A stretch of DNA of 64,000 bases, from contig NZ_BBRL01000004.1 of the NCBI RefSeq assembly GCF_002090135.1, forward strand, positions 930,001-994,000, read 5' to 3'. Under the pieces are notes generated by a model. The model saw only the letters and a list, made by a program, of their open reading frames with translations. It ran no database searches and was not told the origin of the DNA. Position 1 is the stretch's first letter; each line of letters begins with the position of its first letter. Made by a program: the position numbers and the translations under genes. Positions 53,598-62,284 of the stretch are shown piece after piece. The DNA comes from Demequina sp. NBRC 110055. Its GTDB lineage: Bacteria; Actinomycetota; Actinomycetes; Actinomycetales; Demequinaceae.

Positions 53598-54326
53598 TTA
53601 GGGGCGCCCCTCACCCGCGGTGAGGGGCGCTTCTGCGCGTGCGGCGAGTTCCGCGGCGTCGCGCAGCGGGAGCCAACTCCACGCGATGAGCGCGCACGCG
53701 GTGCCCACGGCCCAGCCGGCCGCCACATCCGTGGGGTGGTGCATGCCGCGGTACACGCGCGACAGGCCCACGCCGACGGGCACGATGACGCAGAACACCT
53801 GAACCGAGACCCGCAGGCCGGCATGGTGGATGCGCGTCGCGCACAGCGCGAAGGACAGGTAGACGGCGGTGGAGGCGCCCGTGTGGCCGCTCGGGAAACT
53901 CGAGGTGGGCGGGGCGTGGTCGAGCTGTTCGACCTCGGGTCGCTCCCGTCCCACCACGATGGAGGCGGTGAGGAACACCAAGGCCTCGACGCCCAGAGCC
54001 AGCGCGGGCACCATGGCAAACCACCATTGTTTGGTCTGCCACCACATGACGGCGACGACGAGGAGGCAGGTGGCCATGAGGACCTGCGTGTTGCCCATCT
54101 CGGACACCACCGCCGTGACGGTGTTCATGGTGGGGGTGCGTACGTCCACAAACGCCTCGCTGATGGCGCGTTCGTCAACCTGAAGAACGTCGACCACGAG
54201 GAAGCCCACGCCGACGACGGCGACCCACAGGATGCCGGCGGGCAGCAAGACTCGCGTGGCGAGGGCGCTGCCGGCCTCCCGCCCGGTGGGCGCGACGGGC
54301 CAGGGGCCGGGGGAGATCACGCTCAT
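53598..54326 (-). CDS. PAP2-family membrane phosphatase
   Basis: A 242-residue protein with six membrane helices from ATG 54326. The acid phosphatase motifs are complete: VVGRERPEVEQ (K/R-x6-RP type), SFPSGHTGAS and LSRVYRGMHHPTDV. It likely dephosphorylates a lipid such as undecaprenyl pyrophosphate or phosphatidic acid on the outer membrane face. It overlaps the DUF1206 gene by one base (TGATG), so the two are coupled. Its 3' end holds a hairpin. Confidence 0.9.
   Translation of the reverse strand: MSVISPGPWPVAPTGREAGSALATRVLLPAGILWVAVVGVGFLVVDVLQVDERAISEAFVDVRTPTMNTVTAVVSEMGNTQVLMATCLLVVAVMWWQTKQWWFAMVPALALGVEALVFLTASIVVGRERPEVEQLDHAPPTSSFPSGHTGASTAVYLSFALCATRIHHAGLRVSVQVFCVIVPVGVGLSRVYRGMHHPTDVAAGWAVGTACALIAWSWLPLRDAAELAARAEAPLTAGEGRP
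53604..53630 (-). terminator. Hairpin inside the 3' end of the PAP2 gene
   Basis: GCGCCCCTCACC pairs with GGTGAGGGGCGC (12 bp, loop CGC). It ends three bases before the stop codon of the minus-strand gene and may also stop prs transcripts. A motif variant (GGCCGATGCGG) lies at 53579. Confidence 0.6.
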
Positions 54327-55120
54327 CACATCCTCGCGTAGCGGGCGCGGACAAACGAGTACAGCCCGTAAGCCGCGAAGCCGATGCCGACAAGCACCAC
54401 GATGATCTGGCCGCCGGGGAGGTCGAGCAGGCTCTGGACGGCGCCGTCGAGGCCCTCGGCCTTGTCCGGATCGGCCGTCACGGCGGCGTACGTGATCAGG
54501 GCGCCCACGGCGCCAAGCGCGATGCCCTTCGCGATGTATCCGACCATGCCGAGTCCGCGCACGGTCTTGCCCGAGCCTCGGGGCACACCCGTGAGGTCCT
54601 CGAGGAACTTCTTCTTGGCTCCCTTCACGACGTGGAAGATGCCGGCGCCGATAATGCCGACACCCACGGCGCCGACGATGAACTGCCCCCCGGGCCAACC
54701 CAGCGCCGTCGCGACGAGACCCTGCGCCTGCTGGTCGTCGCTGCCGCCGGACGAACCCATGGCGACCGACGCTGCGGTCACTGATAAGGCGAGGTACACC
54801 ACCGCCTTGGCGAGCGCCTTGACGCGGTCACTGGCCTTGTGGCGGGAGAGTGCGGCATCGGCCAACTGCCAGAGTCCCAGCGCCGCGAAGGCGACCACGG
54901 CGATCCACAGCAGCACCGCGCCAAGCGTCGATTCGCCGACCTGGGACAGCGCGTTGCTGGAGCTTGCCTCCTCGCCGCCGCCGCCGCCGAGCGCGACTTG
55001 TGCGATGAGGTAGCCGAGCATGATGTGGAGACCGCCGGAGACGGCGTACCCAGCACGGGCGCCCTTCTCCCAGGCGTCACCGCTGGAGCCTTGCCTCATG
55101 GACGTCGGTGTCGTAGCCAT
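54326..55120 (-). CDS. DUF1206-family membrane protein
   Basis: A 264-residue protein from ATG 55120 with six membrane helices in three similar pairs, each including a GxxGxxxL pattern: ARAGYAVSGGLHIMLGYLIA, then VKALAKAVVYLALSVTA, then GMVGYIAKGIALGAVGAL. This internal threefold repeat defines DUF1206. Function unknown. It is first in a two-gene operon with the PAP2 phosphatase and divergent from rplY. Confidence 0.88.
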   Translation of the reverse strand: MATTPTSMRQGSSGDAWEKGARAGYAVSGGLHIMLGYLIAQVALGGGGGEEASSSNALSQVGESTLGAVLLWIAVVAFAALGLWQLADAALSRHKASDRVKALAKAVVYLALSVTAASVAMGSSGGSDDQQAQGLVATALGWPGGQFIVGAVGVGIIGAGIFHVVKGAKKKFLEDLTGVPRGSGKTVRGLGMVGYIAKGIALGAVGALITYAAVTADPDKAEGLDGAVQSLLDLPGGQIIVVLVGIGFAAYGLYSFVRARYARM

Positions 55121-55316
55121 GCGCAATGAACATTCACTATCGGCCCGCGTATTCCGCGTGCCTGGAACGACGTGCTCGCCGAGGGCGGGTTCGGGTACAC
55201 TATTCGAGTTCCACGGCGAGGTTGGGCCCTGATGGGTACTGACGTGATCGACGCGGCGGTGTGATGTTTGACGCCTGCCTTGCCTGGCTCCACCACCGAC
55301 TCCCAAGGAGAACCCC

Positions 55317-55919
55317 ATGTCTGACAAGCTTGTGCTCGCGGCTGAGATCCGCAGCGACTTCGGTAAGGGCTTCGCCCGCCGCATCCGCGCCAATGACAAG
55401 ATCCCCGCGGTCCTGTACGGCCACGGCGCCGCCCCCGTGCACCTGACGCTTCCCGGCCACGACACGATGATGGCGCTGAAGAACTCGAACGCGCTCCTCA
55501 CGGTGCAGTTCGACGGCAAGGAAGAGCTCGCCGTCCCGAAGGACGTGCAGCGTCACCCCATCAAGCCGTGGATCGTCCACGTCGACCTGCTCATCGTGAA
55601 GAAGGGCGAGAAGATCGTCGTCGACATCCCGCTGCACCTCGAGGGCGAGTCGGCTCCTGGCACGATCCACTTCCAGGAGGCCTCGACCCTCCAGGTGCTC
55701 GCCGAGGCGACCCACCTGCCCGAGTCCTTCACGGTCTCGATCGAGGGCCTCGAGGAGGGCGCGAAGATCCTCGCCTCCGACGTGAACCTCCCCAAGGGCA
55801 TCGAGCTCGCCGGTGACGCCGACCAGCAGATCGCCTCCATCGCCGCGCCGCAGGCGCAGGAGGAGGACGACGCGGCTGCCGAGGAGGCCCCCGCGGCCGC
55901 CGAGGGCGACGAGGCCTAA
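55317..55919 (+). CDS. rplY: 50S ribosomal protein L25/general stress protein Ctc
   Basis: A 200-residue protein from ATG 55317 after AAGGAG. The N-terminal 5S rRNA-binding L25 domain (residues 1-90: FGKGFARRIRANDKIPAVLYG) is followed by the Ctc/TL5 beta domain (91-180) and an acidic Ala/Glu tail. It binds 5S rRNA in the central protuberance. Order prs-rplY-pth is conserved. Confidence 0.95.
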   Translation: MSDKLVLAAEIRSDFGKGFARRIRANDKIPAVLYGHGAAPVHLTLPGHDTMMALKNSNALLTVQFDGKEELAVPKDVQRHPIKPWIVHVDLLIVKKGEKIVVDIPLHLEGESAPGTIHFQEASTLQVLAEATHLPESFTVSIEGLEEGAKILASDVNLPKGIELAGDADQQIASIAAPQAQEEDDAAAEEAPAAAEGDEA

Positions 55920-55938
55920 GCCTTTCGCGTATTCGTGA

Positions 55939-55977
55939 CACGAGGCGCCCGTCACCGCTGGTGGCGGGCGCCTCGTG
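55939..55977 (+). terminator. Terminator after rplY
   Basis: An 18-bp stem (one G-T) with loop GCT, 55939-55956 paired with 55960-55977, 19 bases past the stop. Confidence 0.85.
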
Positions 55978-56012
55978 CGTCACGGCAAACTTCCACCCAT
56001 GAGGAGACACCG

Positions 56013-56585
56013 TTGAGCGCGCTCGTGATCGGCCTGGGCAACCCGGGCGAGGAGTATGCGGGGACCCGCCACAACATCGGCCAGATGGTGGTCGACGAGC
56101 TCGCGGTGCGCGGCGGCGGCGCGCTGTCGGTGCACAAGAAGACCCGCACCAGGGCCGCGACCGTGCGCCTCGCGGGCCAGGCCGTCGTGGTCGCGGTGCC
56201 CATGTCCTACATGAACGTCTCCGGCGGTCCCGTCTCGTCGCTCGCGAAATACCAGTCGGTCGAGCCCACTGCCGTCATCGTGGTGCACGACGAGCTCGAC
56301 ATCCCCTTCGGCGAGGTGCGCCTCAAGCGCGGCGGAGGCTCCGGCGGCCACAACGGCCTCAAGGACATCACCAAGGCGCTCGGCACGCCCGACTACATCC
56401 GGGTGCGCGTCGGCATTGGCCGCCCCCCGGGACGCATGGACGCCGCGACGTTTGTGCTTAAGCCCTTCTCCGCCGCCGAGCGCAAGGAACTTGACCTGCT
56501 GATCTCCGACGGCGCCGACGCCGTGGAGTCGATCCTCGACCACGGCCTTGAGGCCACGCAGCAGCGCTTCCACTCGCCGCGGTAG
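56013..56585 (+). CDS. pth: Peptidyl-tRNA hydrolase
   Basis: A 190-residue protein starting at TTG 56013 after GAGGAG. Motifs: [19 protein letters not shown] (catalytic His20 type), [20 protein letters not shown] and [11 protein letters not shown]. It frees stalled peptidyl-tRNAs. A terminator precedes it, so it probably has its own promoter or depends on read-through from rplY. Confidence 0.95.
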   Translation: MSALVIGLGNPGEEYAGTRHNIGQMVVDELAVRGGGALSVHKKTRTRAATVRLAGQAVVVAVPMSYMNVSGGPVSSLAKYQSVEPTAVIVVHDELDIPFGEVRLKRGGGSGGHNGLKDITKALGTPDYIRVRVGIGRPPGRMDAATFVLKPFSAAERKELDLLISDGADAVESILDHGLEATQQRFHSPR

Positions 56586-56617
56586 GCCCGCCTGCAGTCG
56601 GCTTGGCTCAGCCCGTG

Positions 56618-56723
56618 GGTCGGTTTGGCCCACACCTGTGACGCATGTGGACGCGTGGTGCTCCGGTGTGCGTCACACCGGTCCCTCGCGTCACTCGCGC
56701 CCCAACCGTGGGCCAAACCGACC
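56618..56723. repeat. Nested inverted repeat downstream of pth
   Basis: Outer arms GGTCGGTTTGGCCCAC (56618-56633) and its complement (56708-56723) are perfect over 16 bp and enclose inner arms GTGACGCA (56638-56645) and TGCGTCAC (56669-56676). The whole could fold as a long cruciform or RNA with side hairpins. Confidence 0.75.
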
Positions 56724-56851
56724 GGTGGTCTGGTGCACAAGGGAATGGACAGGCCCCCCACCCGCGTCACTACTATCGGAAGTGCCGTGGTGGCGGACAG
56801 TTGCATTGTTCGCATGTCCGGCACGCTGACCGCGAATACGAGGGAGGAAGC

Positions 56852-57601
56852 GTGACCACGACCGAGACTGCCTGGGCCATCCCCCAGGTGAGCGACCGCC
56901 GCTTCGGGGCCGCGCTGTTTGACCTGGACGGGGTGCTTACCCCCACCGCCGAGGTCCACATGCACGCCTGGAAGCGCATGTTCACCGACTACTTCACGGC
57001 CCACGACGTCACGCCCGCCTACACGGACGAGGACTACTTCGCGTTCGTGGACGGCAAGCCCCGCTACGACGGTGTGCGGGCGTGCCTCGCGAGCCGCGGC
57101 ATCACGCTTCCCGAGGGCGACCCCACCGACGCCGCCGGCACCGAGACCGTCTGCGGGCTGGGCAACGCCAAGAACGACATGTTCGCGGCAGTCCTGCGCG
57201 ACGAGGGCATCGCGCCCTACCCGGGCTCGGTCGCCCTCATCGATCACCTGAAGGCGCTGGGCGTGCCGATGGCGGTCGTCTCCAGCTCGCGTAACGCGCC
57301 CGAGGTGCTCGCCGCGGCAGGGCTCGACCACCACTTCGAGATCGTCGTGGATGGCGCCGTCGCCGCGCGTGACAAGATCCCTGGCAAGCCCGCCCCCGAC
57401 ACCTACCAGCGCGCCGCGGCGCTCCTGGGGGTGCCTCAGGAGGCGGCCGTGGTCGTCGAGGACGCCTTCTCAGGTGTGCAGGCCGGCGCGGCGGGCGACT
57501 TTGGCCTCGTGGTCGGCGTGGACCGCGGCGCGGGAGCCGAGGAACTGCTCGACAACGGCGCCGATATCGTGGTGGACGACCTCGCGGAGCTCCTCGGATG
57601 A
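56852..57601 (+). CDS. HAD-family beta-phosphoglucomutase
   Basis: A 249-residue protein from GTG 56852 after GGGAGGA. HAD motif I is FDLDGVLT (nucleophile and acid Asp), motif II VVSSSRN, motif III Lys in PGKPAPDTY, motif IV VVEDAFSGVQAG. The helical cap between them is the beta-PGM type. It turns beta-glucose-1-phosphate into glucose-6-phosphate. ATG of the GH65 phosphorylase overlaps its stop, so the pair forms a two-step disaccharide catabolic unit. Confidence 0.9.
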   Translation: MTTTETAWAIPQVSDRRFGAALFDLDGVLTPTAEVHMHAWKRMFTDYFTAHDVTPAYTDEDYFAFVDGKPRYDGVRACLASRGITLPEGDPTDAAGTETVCGLGNAKNDMFAAVLRDEGIAPYPGSVALIDHLKALGVPMAVVSSSRNAPEVLAAAGLDHHFEIVVDGAVAARDKIPGKPAPDTYQRAAALLGVPQEAAVVVEDAFSGVQAGAAGDFGLVVGVDRGAGAEELLDNGADIVVDDLAELLG

Positions 57602-60156
57602 GGGCCGCCGAGCGCCCCAGCGGCGACACCAGCGCGCCGCAGTACCTTGACCGGCTACGCTTCCCCGCCGACCCATGGCGCCTGGTCGAGACGGAGTTCT
57701 CCAAGGACGACCTGGGGGTCACCGAGACGCTGTTCGCCGTAGGCAACGGCTACCTGGGCCTGCGCGGCAACATCGAGGATGGGCACGACGCGCATGCGCA
57801 CGGCACGTTCATCAACGGCTTCCACGAGACCTGGGACATCCTGCACGCCGAGGAGGCCTACGGCTTCGCGCGCACGGGCCAGACCATCGTCAACGTCCCC
57901 GACCCCAAGATCATCAGGCTCTACGTCAACGATGAGCCCCTCCTGCTGTCGATCGCCGACCTGATCGAATACTCGCGCGTGCTCGACATGCGCGATGGTG
58001 TGCTCACCCGCGAGCTGCTGTGGCGCACGCCGTCGGGCAACCGTGTGCGCATCCGCTCGCGGCGCATGGTGTCCTTCGCGCAGCGCCACGTCGCGGTCAT
58101 GGAGTTCGAGGTCACGCTGCTGGACGAGGAGGCGCCGATCGCGATCTCGTCCCAGCTCCTCAACCGCGCGGCCGGCATCGACGAGTACCGCGCCAACCCC
58201 ACCCCCAACAGCGGCATCAACGACCCGCGTAAGGCCTCGAAGCTCGACAAGCGCGTGCTCGAGCCCCGCCTGCACACGGGTGACGACCGCCGCGCCGTCC
58301 TGGGGTATCAGGCCGAGAACTCCAAGATGACCCTCGCCGTCGCGATGCAGCACACCGTCGACTTCGACGGCGACTTCGACACGGTCTGTGAGGCGGAGGA
58401 GGACTACGCGAAGCACGTCTTCCGCGCCCGTCCCCGGCCGGGCCAGACCTTTACCCTCACCAAGGTCGTGAGCTATCACACCTCCCGCGTGGTTCCCGCG
58501 CGCGAACTCGCCGACCGTTGCCACCGCACGCTCGACCGGGTCGAGGCGGAGGGCATCGCCAAGCAGTACGAGGACCAGCGCGCCTGGCTCGACGGCTTCT
58601 GGTCACGCTCGGACGTGGAGATCGAGGGCCACGACGACGTGCAGCAGGCGGTGCGCTGGAACATGTTCCAGCTCGCCCAGGCCGCCGCGCGCGGAGACGG
58701 CCTGGGGGTGGCCGCGAAGGGCCTCACAGGCTCGGGCTACGGCGGCCACTACTTCTGGGACTCCGAGATCTACGTGATGCCGTTCTTCACGTACACGTCG
58801 CCCATCATCGCGCGGAACGCCTTGCGCTACCGCTATCAGATGCTGCCGGCCGCACGCCGGCGCGCCGCGGAGCTCGCCCAGCACGGCGCGCTGTACCCGT
58901 GGCGCACCATCAACGGCGAGGAGGCCTCCGCCTATTACGCCGCGGGCACCGCGCAGTATCACATCGACGCCGACATCTCCTTCGCGGTCGACAAGTACGT
59001 GCGCGCGACCGGTGACGACGAGTTCCTGTCCCGCAACGGCATCGACATCCTCATCGAGACGGCGCGCATGTGGGCCGACCTGGGCTTTTGGCGCAAGGTC
59101 GAGGGCAAGGGCGAGTCCTTCCGCATCCATGGCGTGACCGGGCCGGACGAGTACACCACCGTCGTCAACGACAACCTCTACACGAACGTCATGGCCCGGT
59201 TTAACCTGCGCGTCGCCGCCAAGAGCCTGGGCAAGCTCCGCGACCGCTGGCCCGAGCAGTTCGAGAAGGTCGTCGCGCGCCTGGGCGTCACCCCCGACGA
59301 GGTCGAGGAGTGGGAGCGTGCCGCCGACGGCATGGCGATCCTGTGGGACGACCTCTTGGGGATCCACCCGCAGGACGCGCTGTTCAACGAGCGCGAGGTG
59401 TGGGATCTCGAGAACACTCCCGCCGACAAGCGCCCGCTGCTGCTGCACTTCCACCCGCTGGTCATCTACCGTTTCCAGGTTCTCAAGCAGGCCGACGTGG
59501 TCCTCGCGCTGTTCCTCCAAGGCGAGCACTTCACGCCGGAGCAAAAGCGCAAGGACTTCGAGTATTACGACCCGATCACCACGGGCGACTCGACGCTGTC
59601 GGGTGTGGTCCAGTCGATCATCGCCGCCGAGGTGGGCTATCACGAGCTCGCGCTGCGCTACTTCTGGGACGGCCTCTACGTCGACCTCGCGGACCTGCAC
59701 GAGAACGCGGCCGACGGCGTCCACACCGCGTCGACGGGCGGCGTGTGGTCGGCGCTGGTCTACGGCTTTGGTGGCTTCCGCGACCACGACGACGTGCTGC
59801 GCTTCGACCCGCGCCTGCCCGAGCAGTGGCCCTCGCTGACGTACCGTATCACCCAGCGCGGCACACGCGTGAGGGTGACGGTGCGTCAGGAGTCGATCCT
59901 GTTCGCCATCGAGGAGGGGCCCGGGCTTACGGTGGACGTGCGCGGCGAGCGGCACTCGCTCACGCAACTGCAGGAGCTCGAGGTGCCGCTGGATCACCAG
60001 GGCGAGCGCATCCCCGGCGCGCCCGACGCCCAGGCGTTCCACGGCACCGTGCGCGCCGACGGCACCGTCATCACGCCGTCGTTGCCCACGTCCGTCACCG
60101 AGGACGTCGAGGAGCCGCCCACGGAGACACAACAGTTGCATATGCCGGAGTCCTGA
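57598..60156 (+). CDS. GH65 disaccharide phosphorylase (maltose/trehalose/kojibiose type)
   Basis: An 852-residue protein. N-terminal beta-sandwich (about 1-290, NGYLGLRGNIEDG), (alpha/alpha)6 catalytic barrel (about 335-730) with the general acid Glu518 in HGVTGPDEYTT, GGHYFWDSEIY for sugar binding and C-terminal beta sheets. It splits an alpha-glucoside with phosphate to beta-glucose-1-phosphate and glucose. The linked beta-PGM finishes the route to glycolysis. Which disaccharide is used cannot be read here. No signal peptide, so cytosolic. Confidence 0.93.
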   Translation: MRAAERPSGDTSAPQYLDRLRFPADPWRLVETEFSKDDLGVTETLFAVGNGYLGLRGNIEDGHDAHAHGTFINGFHETWDILHAEEAYGFARTGQTIVNVPDPKIIRLYVNDEPLLLSIADLIEYSRVLDMRDGVLTRELLWRTPSGNRVRIRSRRMVSFAQRHVAVMEFEVTLLDEEAPIAISSQLLNRAAGIDEYRANPTPNSGINDPRKASKLDKRVLEPRLHTGDDRRAVLGYQAENSKMTLAVAMQHTVDFDGDFDTVCEAEEDYAKHVFRARPRPGQTFTLTKVVSYHTSRVVPARELADRCHRTLDRVEAEGIAKQYEDQRAWLDGFWSRSDVEIEGHDDVQQAVRWNMFQLAQAAARGDGLGVAAKGLTGSGYGGHYFWDSEIYVMPFFTYTSPIIARNALRYRYQMLPAARRRAAELAQHGALYPWRTINGEEASAYYAAGTAQYHIDADISFAVDKYVRATGDDEFLSRNGIDILIETARMWADLGFWRKVEGKGESFRIHGVTGPDEYTTVVNDNLYTNVMARFNLRVAAKSLGKLRDRWPEQFEKVVARLGVTPDEVEEWERAADGMAILWDDLLGIHPQDALFNEREVWDLENTPADKRPLLLHFHPLVIYRFQVLKQADVVLALFLQGEHFTPEQKRKDFEYYDPITTGDSTLSGVVQSIIAAEVGYHELALRYFWDGLYVDLADLHENAADGVHTASTGGVWSALVYGFGGFRDHDDVLRFDPRLPEQWPSLTYRITQRGTRVRVTVRQESILFAIEEGPGLTVDVRGERHSLTQLQELEVPLDHQGERIPGAPDAQAFHGTVRADGTVITPSLPTSVTEDVEEPPTETQQLHMPES

Positions 60157-60176
60157 CGCCGCCCGAGCGACACCTC

Positions 60177-60221
60177 AGGCGAGGGCCGATGCCGTGGCGA
60201 CCACGGCATCGGCCCTCGCCT
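60177..60221 (+). terminator. Terminator made of an exact inverted motif pair
   Basis: A perfect 21-bp stem (60177-60197 with 60201-60221), loop CGA, whose core is GGGCCGATGCCGTGG against its reverse complement. It lies 20 bases after the GH65 stop. Confidence 0.9.
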
Positions 60222-60305
60222 TGGGAGGGGCAAACGTCCCGGATACCGGGGGTGTCGCGTCCCTAGGTTGAGGTGAGTCCTCACCGTCGACCCTGGGAGA
60301 ACTCC

Positions 60306-62234
60306 GTGTCCGTCACGTCCTTTGATCACGTTTTGTCGCCGACGAGCTTGGGCGCCCTGACGCTGCGCAACCGCGTGGTGATGGTGCCCATGGGCACGGA
60401 GATGGGCGATCGTGATGGGCACCTCACGGAACGTGAAATCGCGTACTACGCCGAGCGCGCGAAGGGCGGCGCGGGACTTGTCGTCACGGGCATCAACGCG
60501 GTGACGAACGACTTTGAGATGATCAACGAGGGGCTGGGCCGGGTCGACTCCGATGCCGCCACGCCGGGCCTGACCGCGCTCGCCGCGGCCGTCCACGCCG
60601 TGGGCGGCGCGATCTCGGTGCAGCTCACGGCCGGACTGGGGCGCAACATCAACGTGGTCGACCCCGACAACCCGCCCATCTCCGCCTCCGACAACGGCCA
60701 CTATGCGGACCCCAGCGTCACGTGCCGCCCCCTGGAGCGCGCGGAGATCAAGGTCATCGTGCAGCGCTTCAAGGAGGCGGCTGCGCGCTGCGCCGAGGCG
60801 GGCATCGACGCGATCGACATTCATGGCCACACGGGCTACCTCATCGATCAATTCCTGTCGCCCGTGTGGAACCGCCGCAAGGACGAGTACGGCGGCTCGG
60901 TCGAGAACCGCTGCCGCTTCGCGGTCGACATCATCAGGGCTGTGAAGGTGGGCGCGCCCGGACTGCCGGTCACGTTCCGCCTGTCGGTCGACCACCGCTT
61001 CGAGGGTGGCCGCACTCCCGCCGAGTCGATCGAGATCGCGCTGCAACTCGAGGACGCGGGCCTCGACATGCTCATGATCGACGAGGGCTCCTACGAGGCC
61101 ATGGACTACGTCTTCCCTCCGTACTACCTGGGCGACAACTGCATGCTGGGCTCGGTCCAGTCCTTCAAGAACGCGCTGTCGATCCCGGTGCTCGGTTGCG
61201 GCAACCTCACCGCCGAGCGCGCCGAGCAGGCCATCGCGGCCGGCGAGATGGACTTCGCCGGCATTGGCCGTGCGCTCATCGCCGACCCCGAGTGGGCGAA
61301 CAAGCTCGCCGACGGCAGGCGCGACGACATCCGCCCGTGCATTCGGTGCAACCAGCTGTGCGTGGGCAACGCCTTCGTGGGTCGGCCGCTGGGCTGCGCG
61401 GTGAACGCCGCGGTGGGCTTCGAGCGCGAGCGGGTCATCGAGCCCGCGGACGTCGAGAAGCACGTCGTGGTCGTCGGCGGCGGCCCTGCCGGTCTGGAGG
61501 CCGCGCGCGTCGCTGCCGTGCGCGGCCACCGCGTGGACCTGTACGAGCGCGAGGAGCGCCTGGGTGGTGTGCTGTGGCCCGCCGCGACGCCCGAGTTCAA
61601 GAAGGAGCTGCGCTCGATGATCTTCTGGTGGGAGCGCCAGCTCGCGGGCCTCCCCGTCACCGTGCACCTCGGCACCGAGATCGAGGCGTCCTCGCCCGCG
61701 CTCGCCGATGCCGACGCGATCATCGTCGCGGCCGGCTCGACGCCTCTCGTGCCGCCCATCCCTGGGCTCGACGGCGAGAACGTGATCGAGGTCGTCGACG
61801 CCCACCTGGGCGCCGAGCTGGGCGAGCGCCTGGTCGTCTGCGGCGGAGGACTCTCGGGCGCGGACTTCGCACTCGAGAAGGCCCAGGAGGGCCACGACGT
61901 CACCATCGTTGAGATGACCGATGCCGTGGCGGCCGACCTGCTCCTGATCAACCGCATCACGCTGCTACGCGATCTCGCCGAGGCCGGTGTGACCGTGCTC
62001 ACCGGGCACCGCGTCACCACCGTAGACGCCGAGGGTGTGGTGGTCGACGGGCCCGACGGTGAGAGCCGCGTGGACGCCGACACCGTCATCTCCGCGTTCG
62101 GCGTACGTCCCGCCACGGGCCTGGCCGCGGCGCTCGAGAGCCGCGGCACCGTCATCGCCGTGGGCGACTGCGTGAAGCCCGCCAAGGTGGGCGACGCGAT
62201 CAACGCCGGCTTCGAGGCGGCGTTCGCGCTGTAA
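60306..62234 (+). CDS. OYE/2,4-dienoyl-CoA-reductase-type flavoprotein oxidoreductase
   Basis: A 642-residue protein from GTG 60306 after GGGAGA. The N-terminal FMN-binding TIM barrel (1-340) has VMVPMGTEMGDRDGHLTEREI and HGHTGYLIDQFLSPVWNRR. A 4Fe-4S site follows with C-x2-C-x3-C-x11-C (CIRCNQLC ... GCAVN). The C-terminal FAD/NAD(P)H domains have VVVGGGPAGLEAA and VVCGGGLSGADFAL. It should reduce enones or related substrates. Typical of bile-acid or dienoyl-CoA reductases; exact substrate unknown. Confidence 0.9.
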   Translation: MSVTSFDHVLSPTSLGALTLRNRVVMVPMGTEMGDRDGHLTEREIAYYAERAKGGAGLVVTGINAVTNDFEMINEGLGRVDSDAATPGLTALAAAVHAVGGAISVQLTAGLGRNINVVDPDNPPISASDNGHYADPSVTCRPLERAEIKVIVQRFKEAAARCAEAGIDAIDIHGHTGYLIDQFLSPVWNRRKDEYGGSVENRCRFAVDIIRAVKVGAPGLPVTFRLSVDHRFEGGRTPAESIEIALQLEDAGLDMLMIDEGSYEAMDYVFPPYYLGDNCMLGSVQSFKNALSIPVLGCGNLTAERAEQAIAAGEMDFAGIGRALIADPEWANKLADGRRDDIRPCIRCNQLCVGNAFVGRPLGCAVNAAVGFERERVIEPADVEKHVVVVGGGPAGLEAARVAAVRGHRVDLYEREERLGGVLWPAATPEFKKELRSMIFWWERQLAGLPVTVHLGTEIEASSPALADADAIIVAAGSTPLVPPIPGLDGENVIEVVDAHLGAELGERLVVCGGGLSGADFALEKAQEGHDVTIVEMTDAVAADLLLINRITLLRDLAEAGVTVLTGHRVTTVDAEGVVVDGPDGESRVDADTVISAFGVRPATGLAAALESRGTVIAVGDCVKPAKVGDAINAGFEAAFAL

Positions 62235-62239
62235 GGCGT

Positions 62240-62271
62240 GGCCGATGCGGCGGGTGACCGTCGCATCGGCC
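62240..62271. terminator. Bidirectional terminator from an inverted motif variant
   Basis: GGCCGATGCGGCGG pairs with CCGTCGCATCGGCC (14 bp, one G-T) with loop GTGA, between the convergent flavoprotein and ABC ATPase genes. Confidence 0.85.
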
Positions 62272-62284
62272 CCCGTCCACGGCG

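Larger units (their letters stand above)
4654..60213. repeat. Dispersed GCCGATGCCGTGG motif family (14 exact copies)
   Basis: Exact copies start at 4654, 7531, 9136, 26227, 29356, 38361, 50836 and 60185 on the plus strand. Reverse complements start at 15718, 17618, 27522, 36310, 39028 and 60201. Variants with one to three changes are near 3453, 7726, 8298, 13838, 13858, 14790, 17598, 20681, 28337, 35866, 38298, 41839, 52410, 53580, 54853, 61919, 62241 and 62262. Seven exact copies are inside genes, seven between genes. The interval 43.1-50.7 kb has none. Confidence 0.9.
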
